A stretch of DNA of 64,000 bases from Pararhizobium capsulatum DSM 1112. GTDB lineage: Bacteria; Pseudomonadota; Alphaproteobacteria; Rhizobiales; Rhizobiaceae. The position numbers and the translations under genes are program-made. Positions 52,829-61,286 of the stretch are shown piece by piece. The notes under the pieces are model-generated. The model was not told the origin of the DNA, did no database searches, and saw nothing but the letters and a program-made list of their open reading frames with translations. Position 1 is the stretch's first letter. Every line of letters begins with the position of its first letter. The DNA lies in NCBI RefSeq assembly GCF_030814475.1, contig NZ_JAUSVF010000005.1, forward strand, positions 1 to 64,000, read 5' to 3'.

Positions 52829-53131
52829 TCAATCTCCGGCGGGGTGGGAAAGAGTGTGCAAACGCGAGCGGTAATCCTCGTCGTTGGCGCCAGGGTCGGC
52901 GCCGGCCTCGACCGGCGCGAGAACCATGTCATCGGTCATATCGGCGAGCACCAGTACGTGGCCGCCTTCGGCAAGGGAGAAGGCCTCGGCGCGCTCCCGG
53001 CTGGAAAAGGACGGTTTCCGGTGCGCCCATGCCGCCCTGGCGGGCAGATCCGACGACGTAGAAGGCGTTACTGGCGAGGATCCAGTTGCCGTTCCCCGGC
53101 CGCTCCCAGGTGGCGCCGACCGCGCCCATAC
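52829..53131 (-). pseudogene. nosL: NosL copper-chaperone remnant (N-terminus lost, frameshifted)
   Basis: The first half reads GNGNWILASNAFYVVGSARQ then GGMGAPETV in one frame, the second half AEAFSLAEGGHVLVLADMTD then DMVLAPVEAGADPGANDED in the next frame, ending at TGA 52829. Both are typical of the C-terminal half of NosL, the lipoprotein that delivers Cu(I) to nitrous-oxide reductase. The shift lies at a TTTT run near 52990. The N-terminal half, with its lipobox and Cu-binding Cys, is absent right of 53131. Confidence 0.8.
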
Positions 53132-53466
53132 TGCACCGTCCGACGGCGATTCACAAAGGAAAAACCTTGCTAACCGGGCCGTTCCACATATGAGTCAGAG
53201 CCCCGTTACCAAGCCGATTGACAATGAATGAGGACGAACCGACCGTGTTCTGAAACCCGCAAATGCCCGCCATGTCTATAAGTCCCCGATTCGCAGTCCG
53301 AATGGCCGCTCAGAAGTGACGGACGCGTACACAGGCGCCCGTAGATCAAGACTTTCACTGCAGCAATTCTGAGAAGTAGGGCCAAAAATTGCTGCTATTA
53401 TAAACAGTTGCCTTTTTAAACAGCGTGCTGCACCATGCGCTTGGCGCTATCGGGGGTAGAGAACGC
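53132..53466. other. Region upstream of ccoN
   Basis: About 330 bases. It begins at the broken end of nosL. No TTGAT-N4-ATCAA FNR/FixK box was found by eye; only isolated half-sites (TTGAC at 53218, ATCAAG at 53345) occur. AT-rich sequence at 53385-53420 may be the promoter. Confidence 0.5.
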
Positions 53467-55119
53467 ATGGGACAGCTTACGACAGGTGAACGCGAGTTCG
53501 CATCGGTCATACTAGTGGTTCTGATGATCCTCGGCATCGCGATGGCGGTCGCCGGCCGGTTTGATCCGATGGGCGTCCACGGCGGCATGGTCTTCCTGTA
53601 TTCAGGAGGGTTGTTCTGGTGGATACTGACCTCCTTCTTCGGCAAGGAGCCGGATGCGGTTCGGTTCTCCAGCTATTATGACGATCCCATCAAGGTCGGC
53701 GTTGCCCTCACTTTGTTCTGGGCCGTTTTCGGGATGTTCTTCGGGGTCTGGGCAGCAGCTCAGCTTGCTTGGCCGAGCCTCAACTTCGACACCGCCTGGT
53801 CGAGCTTCGGCCGTATACGTCCGGTCCACACGACGGGGGTTATTTTCGGCTTCGGCGGCAACGCGCTGATCGCCACCTCCTTCCATGTTGTACAACGGAC
53901 GTCGCGCGCCAGACTTGCCGATCAGTTGTCGCCTTGGTTCGTCGTTTTCGGCTACAATCTCTTTTGTCTGATCGCGGTCAGCGGCTACTTCATGGGTGTT
54001 ACCCAATCGAAGGAATACGCCGAAGCGGAATGGTACGCCGACATCTGGCTCGTTGTCGTTTGGGTTGCCTATTTTGTGCTCTTTGTTCGCACGCTGGCAC
54101 GGCGCAAGGAACCTCACATCTACGTCGCCAACTGGTACTATCTCGCTTTTATCATCGTCGTCGCCATCCTTCACATCGTCAACAATCTCGCAGTGCCCGC
54201 CTCCTTCGGACATGCAAAGAGCTACACGGTATGGTCAGGGGTCCAGGATGCGATGGTACAGTGGTGGTACGGGCACAATGCGGTGGCGTTCTTCCTGACG
54301 GCAGGCTTTCTGGGGATGCTATATTACTACCTCCCAATCCGCGCCCAGCGTCCGATCTTCTCCTATCGGCTGTCCATCCTCAGCTTCTGGGGCATCACCT
54401 TTTTCTACATGTGGGCAGGTTCCCACCATCTCCATTACACCGCGCTACCCCTTTGGGTGCAGAACCTCGGAATGACCTTCTCGGTGATGCTGCTCGTTCC
54501 GTCCTGGGCATCGGCCGGAAACGCCTTGCTGACCTTGAACGGGGCCTGGCACCGGGTTCGCGACGACGCCACGCTCCGCTTCATCATGATGGCGGCGTTC
54601 TTCTACGGGCTGTCGACATTCGAAGGCTCCTTCATGGCGATCCGAGCGGTCAACTCACTGTCCCACTATACCGACTGGACAGTGGGGCACGTCCACGCTG
54701 GTGCGCTCGGCTGGGTCGCCATGATTACCTTCGGATCGTTCTACACGCTCGTTCCATCGATCTGGAAACGCGAGCGGATGTATTCTTCGACGCTTGTCGA
54801 AGTGCACTTCTGGTTGGCTCTCATCGGCACACTGATCTACGTCTTCGCCATGTGGAACTCCGGGATTATCCAGGGCCTGATGTGGCGCACGTATTCGCCC
54901 GACAACACCCTCGTCTACTCCTTCGTCGACAGCCTGCTGGCAATGTATCCCTACTACATCGCCCGCGCCTTCGGAGGGCTGCTATTTCTCCTCGGCGCAA
55001 TCGTGGCCAGCTACAACATCTGGATGACCGTCCGGACGGTTCCCGCCACCGTAACTGCAACCTCCGACGCTCCGTTGCCCTCGGGCATCTACGGTGCGGC
55101 ACCTTCTCCGGCGGAGTGA
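53467..55119 (+). CDS. ccoN: cbb3-type cytochrome c oxidase subunit I
   Basis: 550 aa with twelve or more membrane helices. Heme and CuB ligands are visible in IRPVHTTGVIFGFGGNALI (~118-136), WWYGHNAVAFFLTAGFLGML (~263-282), GSHHLHYTALPLW (~319-331) and WTVGHVHAGALGWVAMI (~406-422). Histidine spacing is that of CcoN/FixN, the catalytic subunit that reduces O2 at very low oxygen and pumps protons. ATG 53467 follows GGGGGTAGAG; an upstream in-frame ATG at 53425 is rejected. First gene of an operon of eight or nine genes. Confidence 0.97.
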   Translation: MGQLTTGEREFASVILVVLMILGIAMAVAGRFDPMGVHGGMVFLYSGGLFWWILTSFFGKEPDAVRFSSYYDDPIKVGVALTLFWAVFGMFFGVWAAAQLAWPSLNFDTAWSSFGRIRPVHTTGVIFGFGGNALIATSFHVVQRTSRARLADQLSPWFVVFGYNLFCLIAVSGYFMGVTQSKEYAEAEWYADIWLVVVWVAYFVLFVRTLARRKEPHIYVANWYYLAFIIVVAILHIVNNLAVPASFGHAKSYTVWSGVQDAMVQWWYGHNAVAFFLTAGFLGMLYYYLPIRAQRPIFSYRLSILSFWGITFFYMWAGSHHLHYTALPLWVQNLGMTFSVMLLVPSWASAGNALLTLNGAWHRVRDDATLRFIMMAAFFYGLSTFEGSFMAIRAVNSLSHYTDWTVGHVHAGALGWVAMITFGSFYTLVPSIWKRERMYSSTLVEVHFWLALIGTLIYVFAMWNSGIIQGLMWRTYSPDNTLVYSFVDSLLAMYPYYIARAFGGLLFLLGAIVASYNIWMTVRTVPATVTATSDAPLPSGIYGAAPSPAE

Positions 55120-55123
55120 GATA

Positions 55124-55876
55124 ATGGGTGAGCGTCTGCACGGAAAACTGGAACGCACCGCAGTCGGTTTCATGCTGGCTATCGTCGTGGCCGGGAGCGT
55201 TGGCGGCATCGTTGAAATCGCCCCGCTCTTCACCATCCACGAGACGGTTGAAGATGCGCCCGACATGAGGCTCTACACCCCTCTCGAAACGGCGGGCCGC
55301 GACATCTACGTCCGGGAAGGCTGTTATGCGTGCCATAGCCAGATGATCAGGACGTTGCGTGACGAGGTGGAGCGATACGGCCCATATTCGCTTGCAGTTG
55401 AATCCAAGTACGACCATCCAATGTTGTGGGGGTCGAAGCGCACGGGTCCCGATCTGGCGCGCATCGGCGGCAAGTACTCCGACCTCTGGCACGTGGCCCA
55501 TCTGATCAATCCTCGTGATGTCGTTCCCGAATCCAACATGCCGTCCTACCGCTGGCTGGCGACGACCCAGCTCGAGCTGTCCGATCTTGGCGGCCATCTC
55601 GCGGCGTTGAGAGCTGTCGGGGTTCCATACACGGACGAGATGATCGCCAGTGCGGCCGCGGACGCATACGGCCAGTCCAATCCGGACAGCGACCAGTCCT
55701 CCGGCGTCACGGAACGCTATGGCGACGCGACGGAGGTATCGGCGTTCGACGGCGTCAAGAACACCGTCACCGAAATGGACGCCCTGGTCGCTTATCTCCA
55801 GGTCGTGGGCCGTCTGACGAAAGCGGCCTACGAAAACACCGCGGCACCCGAGCAGATGCCGGACCCCAACAACTGA
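55124..55876 (+). CDS. ccoO: cbb3-type cytochrome c oxidase subunit II
   Basis: 250 aa. One N-terminal helix (AVGFMLAIVVAGSVGGIVEI, ~13-32), a single heme-c site CYACH (~67-71) preceded by REG, and the conserved ERYGPYSLA (~84-92) and MLWGSKRTGPDLARIGG (~100-116). It passes electrons from CcoP to CcoN. It starts 4 bp after ccoN with a GAGTGAG-type site. Confidence 0.97.
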   Translation: MGERLHGKLERTAVGFMLAIVVAGSVGGIVEIAPLFTIHETVEDAPDMRLYTPLETAGRDIYVREGCYACHSQMIRTLRDEVERYGPYSLAVESKYDHPMLWGSKRTGPDLARIGGKYSDLWHVAHLINPRDVVPESNMPSYRWLATTQLELSDLGGHLAALRAVGVPYTDEMIASAAADAYGQSNPDSDQSSGVTERYGDATEVSAFDGVKNTVTEMDALVAYLQVVGRLTKAAYENTAAPEQMPDPNN

Positions 55877-55893
55877 GCGCGAAGGGGATTGAA

Positions 55894-56064
55894 ATGGACT
55901 TGACCCACGAGACCATGTTGGAACTCTCCAAGGTGTGGGGACTGCTGTATCTCATCCTGTTTTCGATCGGTGTGGTCGTCTACACGTTCTGGCCCTCCAA
56001 CCGGACGCGCTTCAACCGGGCGGAAACGGAGATATTCGACAAGGACGACACCCCATGGCGATAG
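55894..56064 (+). CDS. ccoQ: cbb3-type cytochrome c oxidase subunit IV
   Basis: 56 aa, one membrane helix (VWGLLYLILFSIGVVVYTFW, ~14-33) followed by the short charged tail PSNRTRFNRAETEIF. This is the CcoQ/FixQ pattern; the subunit stabilises the complex. ATG 55894 follows AAGGGGA. Its end overlaps the ccoP start by 10 bp. Size, topology and position between ccoO and ccoP identify it. Confidence 0.93.
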   Translation: MDLTHETMLELSKVWGLLYLILFSIGVVVYTFWPSNRTRFNRAETEIFDKDDTPWR

Positions 56065-56942
56065 AGGAAACCGAAACCGACCAGGTCACCGGCCGCCGGA
56101 CGACGGGACACATCTGGAACGGCATCAAGGAACTGGACACGCCGATCCCGCGCGGCATCCTCATATTCCTCATCGTCACCCATCTGTTTGCCGCCCTTTG
56201 GTGGGTACTTCATCCTGCCTGGCCGCTCGGAACGACCTATACCAAAGGCCTGATCGGCGGCGACCAGAAACAGACGGTGGAGCGCAAGATCGTCGAAGCA
56301 GTCGCCTCCCGCGTTCCGTGGACCGAACGGATCGAGAAGGACTCTTTTGATCAGATCAGAGCCGATGGTGAGTTGATGGCGAAGGTCAACTCGAGCGGCC
56401 ACCAGTTGTTCGGAGACAACTGTGCTGCCTGTCATGGCCGGGACGCAAAAGGCGGAAAGAACTATCCCGATCTGACCGACGACGACTGGCTCTGGGGCGG
56501 CGAACCGGAACGGATCGTCGAGACGATGACGGTGGGCGTCAATTCCCGGCACTCGAACAGCCGGGTCTCGCAGATGCCTGCGTTTGGAGCGGACGAGATG
56601 CTCGACCGAAAACAGGTGACCGATGTCGCGGCCTATGTTTACTCCCTGAGCAGCCAGGAGGCTTTAGACGGCGAAGGCCTCGGCGATATTGATGCTGGTC
56701 ATCAGGTCTTCCTGGCAAGCTGCGCTTCCTGTCACGGTGAAAATGCCAAGGGCAAGGCCGACCTCGGCGCACCCAACCTGACGGACGGCCGCTGGATTTA
56801 CGGTGGAACCATGAGCCGGATTATCGAAACGGTACATGGCGGTCGGCAGGGCCACATGCCCACCTGGGACGAACGCCTGACGCCCGCGGAAATCAAAATC
56901 GTCGCGCTTTATGTCAGCGGACTGGGCAGGCAGCAGCCATGA
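56055..56942 (+). CDS. ccoP: cbb3-type cytochrome c oxidase subunit III (diheme)
   Basis: 295 aa. The N-terminal GHIWNGIKELDTPIP (~17-31) and helix ILIFLIVTHLFAALWWVLHP (~36-55) are typical. Two heme-c sites follow: CAACHGRDAKGG (~124) and CASCHGENAKGK (~222), each with its distal Met region (QMPAFG; HMPTWDERL). It receives electrons from soluble or membrane cytochrome c. ATG 56055 lies inside the end of ccoQ. Confidence 0.97.
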   Translation: MAIEETETDQVTGRRTTGHIWNGIKELDTPIPRGILIFLIVTHLFAALWWVLHPAWPLGTTYTKGLIGGDQKQTVERKIVEAVASRVPWTERIEKDSFDQIRADGELMAKVNSSGHQLFGDNCAACHGRDAKGGKNYPDLTDDDWLWGGEPERIVETMTVGVNSRHSNSRVSQMPAFGADEMLDRKQVTDVAAYVYSLSSQEALDGEGLGDIDAGHQVFLASCASCHGENAKGKADLGAPNLTDGRWIYGGTMSRIIETVHGGRQGHMPTWDERLTPAEIKIVALYVSGLGRQQP

Positions 56943-57130
56943 TCTCGGCAAGCAGGCCGTCGGCGAGAACCGTCATATGGCTGTTGGTCGGTCTGGTCAG
57001 CGTGACCTTCGTCGGTGCCAACGCGCATCTCGTCTACGTCGCGATCGCAAGCCAGCCGGCCTGCGTCGAACATATCAAGGAAAAGGGCCAGCAGCCCATG
57101 GAGTTCAGGGCCGCCGCGGCCGCTTGCTGA
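56939..57130 (+). CDS. Small membrane protein of the cbb3 operon (63 aa)
   Basis: 63 aa starting in a 4-bp overlap with the ccoP stop (ATGA). One helix (TVIWLLVGLVSVTFVGANAH, ~11-30), then the periplasmic or cytoplasmic tail VAIASQPACVEHIKEKGQ and a terminal Cys. It takes the place where ccoG and ccoH usually lie. It may be a much shortened CcoH-like assembly protein or an unrelated subunit; both Cys residues could bind metal. Translational coupling makes it very likely real. Family not recognised. Confidence 0.75.
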   Translation: MISASRPSARTVIWLLVGLVSVTFVGANAHLVYVAIASQPACVEHIKEKGQQPMEFRAAAAAC

Positions 57131-57148
57131 ACGAAGGAGATGGATCAG

Positions 57149-57955
57149 ATGCCGCAGGATGACAACTCCGCCCGTTATCTGAGCGAGGTATCCGGGATCG
57201 AGGAGACGATGAACCCGAAGCGGCAGCGGCATCTACCCGTCACCGCTCCTTTCGACTGGCTCCGTCTAGGCTGGCGTGACGTGCTCACCCAACCATTTTC
57301 AAGCCTGGTCTATGGCTTCGTCGTCTTCGTCCTCGCCTCGTCCGCTATAGTGACCCTGTACCGATCCGGCCTCGACTACCTGATCTTTCCCGTGATGGCG
57401 GGATTGCTGATCGTCGCGCCGTTCTTTGCCGCCGGGCTCTATGCCAAAAGTCGGACCGTGGCAGAGGGCGGGCGCATCACGCTTCATGACATGATTGGCG
57501 TGCGCCCGCTCGCGGGAAAGCAGGTGTTCTTTACGGGGATGGTGCTCTGCATGCTGATGCTGGTCTGGATGCGGGCTGCGGTGATCATTTACGCGCTATT
57601 CTTCGGCGTGAACCCGTTTCCAGGTCTCGACGGCATAGTCAGCCTGTTGCTGACCACGCCTGAGGGATGGGGCATGCTCGTCGTGGGCTTTGCAGTGGGA
57701 GCACTGTTCGCAGGATTCGCCTTCGCCATCGGTGTCTTCTCGATACCGATGCTCCTCGACCAACGGGTGGACGCGTTCACGGCGATGGGCGTCAGTACCG
57801 CGATGGTCTGGAACAATCTGCGGCCGACGCTCGTCTGGGGAGCGATCGTCATGGTCCTGTTCGTCGCCAGCGTGTTGACGGGATTTGTCGGCCTGATCGT
57901 CGTCTTTCCACTGCTCGGGCACGCCACCTGGCATGCCTACACGGCGGTGAGGTAG
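57149..57955 (+). CDS. DUF2189 family membrane protein
   Basis: 268 aa with about six helices (~45-62, 65-88, 125-145, 165-185, 190-210, 225-262). The N-terminal block FDWLRLGWRDVLTQPFSSLV (~31-50) and the duplicated middle are the features of DUF2189 (Pfam PF09955), a family often found near cbb3 oxidases and without a known role. ATG 57149 has GAAGGAG ~11 bases upstream; ATG 57140 touches the same site. It ends 6 bp before ccoI. Confidence 0.85.
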   Translation: MPQDDNSARYLSEVSGIEETMNPKRQRHLPVTAPFDWLRLGWRDVLTQPFSSLVYGFVVFVLASSAIVTLYRSGLDYLIFPVMAGLLIVAPFFAAGLYAKSRTVAEGGRITLHDMIGVRPLAGKQVFFTGMVLCMLMLVWMRAAVIIYALFFGVNPFPGLDGIVSLLLTTPEGWGMLVVGFAVGALFAGFAFAIGVFSIPMLLDQRVDAFTAMGVSTAMVWNNLRPTLVWGAIVMVLFVASVLTGFVGLIVVFPLLGHATWHAYTAVR

Positions 57956-57961
57956 CGGCTG

Positions 57962-60232
57962 ATGACCTGCTGCGCGCCCACGGACCTGACGCACGGCCAC
58001 GACCCCAGACAGCGGAGCCCGGGGATCGACGAGGTCATGCTCGGCAGCCGCGACCTCGGCAATGGTCTCCGTCAGGTCGCGTTGTCGGTTCCCGACATGC
58101 GGTGCGGCGCGTGCATGATCCAGTTGGAGACGACCCTCGGCAGATTGCCTGACGTTCGCTCCGTGCGCGCCAACCTGACGACCAAGCGGGTGACCATCAA
58201 CTGGCAGGCGGACAACGGCAATCCGCCGGACTTCGCCGCGTCGATCGGAGCGATCGGATATACGGCCGTCTTGCCGACGGACGCTGTCGACCAACCCGGA
58301 GAGGAGATGTCCGGACTGTTGCGTGCCCTGGCGGTCGCGGGCTTTTGCTCGATGAACATCATGATTCTGTCCGTCTCCGTCTGGTCGGGCGCAGACCCGT
58401 CGACGCGACAAGCGCTTCACATGATGTCCGCCGCGCTCGCGCTGCCTGCCGTGATTTACTCGGGCGCAACATTCTACCGCTCGGCTTGGAGGGCGCTCGC
58501 ACACGGCCGGGTCAACATGGATGTCCCGATCAGCATCGGCGTCCTGCTCTCGTTCGGTCTGAGCCTATACGACACGTTCATCGAGGGGCGGCAGGCCTAC
58601 TTCGAGGCCAGCACATCGCTCCTGTTCGTCCTGCTTGTCGGCCGCACGCTCGATGAGATGATGCGCAAGCGGGCGCGATCGGCGGCGGCGTCCCTTGCCG
58701 ATATGATGCCAAAGGGCGCAAATATCGTACGGGAAGATGGCCGGATTGACTATGTTCCGCTGAACGAGATCCGCCCCGGCACACGCACTCTGATTGCAGC
58801 CGGCGACAGAGTTCCGGCCGATGGGACCATCCTTTCCGGCATCTCTGAACTGGACCGGTCCATGCTCACCGGAGAAAGCCGCTGGGAGCGTGTCGCACCC
58901 GGCGCACAGGTCCGCGCCGGGGATTTGAACATCGGCCGTCCGCTGATGGTCGAGGCCACGGTCGCCCCGGAGGATTCCACGCTCGCCGAGTTGCACCGGA
59001 TGCTGGAAGCCGTCGAGGACGGCCGCTCCGAATATCGGATGCTGATCGACAGGGCCGCACGCCTTTACGCCCCTGTCGTCCACGGACTGTCGGTGCTTGC
59101 GTTTCTCGCATGGTTCGCGTTCACACGGGACGTCCACCTGTCCCTGACGATTGCGATCTCGGTATTGATCATCGCCTGCCCCTGCGCGCTTGGACTGGCT
59201 GTTCCCATGGTGCAGGTCGTCGCGGCCCGCAGGCTGTTCAGGCACGGCGTCGTAGCACGGGACGGGTCGGCGTTGGAACGTCTGGCGGAAATCGACACCG
59301 TCGTGTTCGACAAGACCGGGACGCTGACGCAGTACGATCCAGTGCTGGCGACGGTAACGTCGAAAGGACCGTTGGAGTTGTCGCTCGCGGTGTCGTTGGC
59401 GAGGTTCTCGAACCATCCGATGTCAAAGGCGATCGTCGACAACGCGTCGCGTGGCAACGGGGAGATCCTGTCACTCGAGGATATCCGGGAGGTGCCCGGA
59501 CATGGTCTCGAAGCATCCTTCCGCGGTGAGCGCTACCTGCTTGGCCGGGCCGCGTGGGCAACGGGCGGAGACACGCCTGCTCCAACCGCACCCTCCACGG
59601 TCGTACTCACCAAAGGCGGCGAGGTGCTGGCTTCCTTCCTCTTTGGAGAACGGGTCCGGGCCGGGTCGGCAAAGGCAGTGCGGTTCCTCAAGGATCGCGG
59701 TGTTGCCGTCCAGATGCTGACAGGCGATGTCCCGGAGGCAGCCAATGCCGTGGCGCGTGAGCTCGGGATCGACGACGTGAAGGCAACTGCGCTTCCCAAG
59801 GACAAGGCCGGGATCATCGAAGCGCTGCGGGATCGCGGACGCAAGGTGATGATGATTGGTGACGGGATAAACGACGCTGTCGCGCTGAAAACCGCGCATG
59901 TCTCAATGGCCCCGGCATCCGGCAGCGACATTGGCTGTAGCGCCGCCGATTTCATTCTGCTCAACAGCGACATGGATGGAATAAGAATCGCGCTGACGAC
60001 GGCCGGGCGTGCCGCCGCGCTGATCCGCCAGAACGTCGCTCTCGCCATCGTCTACAACGTGGTCAGCATACCCCTTGCGCTATCAGGCTATGCGAGCCCC
60101 CTCATCGCAGCGGTGGCAATGTCAACGTCGTCTGTCCTGGTCGTCGCCAACGCGGTAAGGCTCGATATGGATGCGGATGTGCTATCTTGGCGGCGAAGGC
60201 CGACAGCCAGCCTGGCGGGAGCGGCCCAATGA
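57962..60232 (+). CDS. ccoI: Copper-transporting P1B-type ATPase for cbb3 oxidase assembly
   Basis: 756 aa. A Cys/His-rich N-terminus (CCAP, HGHD) and one heavy-metal-associated domain with MRCGACM (~46-52) precede the P-type core: actuator LTGES (~302), metal site CPCALG (~407-412), phosphorylation site DKTGTLT (~451-457), and hinge GDGINDAVALK (~639-649). CcoI/FixI exports Cu(I) to supply the CuB centre of CcoN. Its position behind ccoNOQP agrees. The HP locus, SNHPMSKAI in relatives, is present (FSNHPMSKAIV). Confidence 0.96.
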   Translation: MTCCAPTDLTHGHDPRQRSPGIDEVMLGSRDLGNGLRQVALSVPDMRCGACMIQLETTLGRLPDVRSVRANLTTKRVTINWQADNGNPPDFAASIGAIGYTAVLPTDAVDQPGEEMSGLLRALAVAGFCSMNIMILSVSVWSGADPSTRQALHMMSAALALPAVIYSGATFYRSAWRALAHGRVNMDVPISIGVLLSFGLSLYDTFIEGRQAYFEASTSLLFVLLVGRTLDEMMRKRARSAAASLADMMPKGANIVREDGRIDYVPLNEIRPGTRTLIAAGDRVPADGTILSGISELDRSMLTGESRWERVAPGAQVRAGDLNIGRPLMVEATVAPEDSTLAELHRMLEAVEDGRSEYRMLIDRAARLYAPVVHGLSVLAFLAWFAFTRDVHLSLTIAISVLIIACPCALGLAVPMVQVVAARRLFRHGVVARDGSALERLAEIDTVVFDKTGTLTQYDPVLATVTSKGPLELSLAVSLARFSNHPMSKAIVDNASRGNGEILSLEDIREVPGHGLEASFRGERYLLGRAAWATGGDTPAPTAPSTVVLTKGGEVLASFLFGERVRAGSAKAVRFLKDRGVAVQMLTGDVPEAANAVARELGIDDVKATALPKDKAGIIEALRDRGRKVMMIGDGINDAVALKTAHVSMAPASGSDIGCSAADFILLNSDMDGIRIALTTAGRAAALIRQNVALAIVYNVVSIPLALSGYASPLIAAVAMSTSSVLVVANAVRLDMDADVLSWRRRPTASLAGAAQ

Positions 60233-60396
60233 GCACATTGTCGTTTTTGATACCCATAGCCGTACTAATGGGGATGGCGGGACTAGGCGCTTTTCTATGG
60301 TCGCTTCGCAACGGCCAGTACGAGGACATGGACGGTGCGGCGGAGCGCATACTCTACGAACACGACGATAAGCCGCTGGGCGGCGACCCGCACTGA
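60229..60396 (+). CDS. ccoS: cbb3-type oxidase assembly protein
   Basis: 55 aa, 4-bp overlap (ATGA) with ccoI. One helix (LSFLIPIAVLMGMAGLGAFLWS, ~4-25) followed by RNGQYEDMDGAAERILYEHD. The motif GQYEDxxGxAxRIL is diagnostic of CcoS/FixS, needed for heme and copper insertion. Confidence 0.95.
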   Translation: MSTLSFLIPIAVLMGMAGLGAFLWSLRNGQYEDMDGAAERILYEHDDKPLGGDPH

Positions 60397-60407
60397 AGGA
60401 GGTCCGA

Positions 60408-60719
60408 ATGGACGACGTTGAGAGCCAGTCTCCGATACCAGAACATGACGCCAGTCCGTCCTCACAAAGCCGTACTCTCGATCCCTCGGAGTCCGTGACG
60501 GGGGTCGGACTTGCCTTCGGTATCGTGGGAGCCATAATAGGTGTCGTTGCGACATTGATCATCGCTGATGCGTCCAGAGTTGTCGAATGGGTAACTTGCA
60601 GCCTGATCGGAGCTTTGGCGGGAGGGTCCGCGGGTGTAGTCGTCGGCGGGCTGGTCGGAGCGATCTTTGGGGTACTTAGGGGAGTGACGGTTCCTGCCGT
60701 TCGTGATCCCAACCGGTAG
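60408..60719 (+). CDS. Small glycine-zipper membrane protein
   Basis: 103 aa. A soluble, Ser/Pro/Glu-rich N-terminus (~1-30) and two hydrophobic segments: GVGLAFGIVGAIIGVVATLI (~32-51) and the Gly-rich SLIGALAGGSAGVVVGGLVG (~64-83). Glycine-zipper helices associate tightly in membranes. An excellent ribosome site (AAGGAGG) lies 8 bases before ATG 60408, 11 bp after ccoS, so it is likely the last gene of the cbb3 operon. Function unknown. Confidence 0.75.
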   Translation: MDDVESQSPIPEHDASPSSQSRTLDPSESVTGVGLAFGIVGAIIGVVATLIIADASRVVEWVTCSLIGALAGGSAGVVVGGLVGAIFGVLRGVTVPAVRDPNR

Positions 60720-60851
60720 AGGAACCGCTTCGCTGTTTCCGATTGCTGCTCTCGCAACGTATCAGCTTCGATAGAGGATGATTGTGCAAAGTTTGAGCCC
60801 ACTTTTGACGGCGGGACGACAGTTGCACCCGGCAGAAGCAGGAGGAAAAAA

Positions 60852-61007
60852 CGATGGAAGAGACAGGCTATTGGCTCTCCATGGATAAGGCACCGAAAGA
60901 CGGTAGCCGGATCTTGGTAACGATCCGCCCGTCCGAACAGGGGCCGGTGTTGCGCGCCAGCATGGCGGGGGTGCGATTTTACGCCCACATCGGCCCGTCG
61001 CCTCGAT
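60852..61007 (+). CDS. Small hypothetical protein, possibly truncated
   Basis: 51 aa: ETGYWLSMDKAPKDGSRILV then TIRPSEQGPVL. The start resembles small rhizobial hypothetical proteins (GYWLxMDxAPKDGSRILVTVR...) that I recall as about 100 aa long, so the present stop may follow a frameshift after EQGP. AGGAGG 11 bases upstream supports translation. Not assignable to a function. Confidence 0.5.
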
Positions 61008-61286
61008 GAGAAGCATGTCGACGCCTCCGCTTCCTGTGCGCTTCCGACCTATCATCCCGATCCAAGTCTTGACCCCGCGTGCATGGTGTCACCTTACCCT
61101 CATAAGACGTGGCGGTTCAGGACTCGGTATGAAGATGCTTCCCTTCCCATATAAGATTTGCCACATGGGAGCGACCGATGGCGAAAATGCTTTTCTGCGT
61201 AAATGCCAACCGATACGTAGGAGGTCCCTTGACTGGCGGTCTGGCCTATCCGATCAGTTAAACCCAAGAACTAAGCGCGGGACCTG

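Noticed and set aside
53215..53352. TTGAC and ATCAAG half-sites considered as an FNR/FixK box for ccoN
   Set aside because: They are too far apart and not in the TTGAT-N4-ATCAA arrangement.
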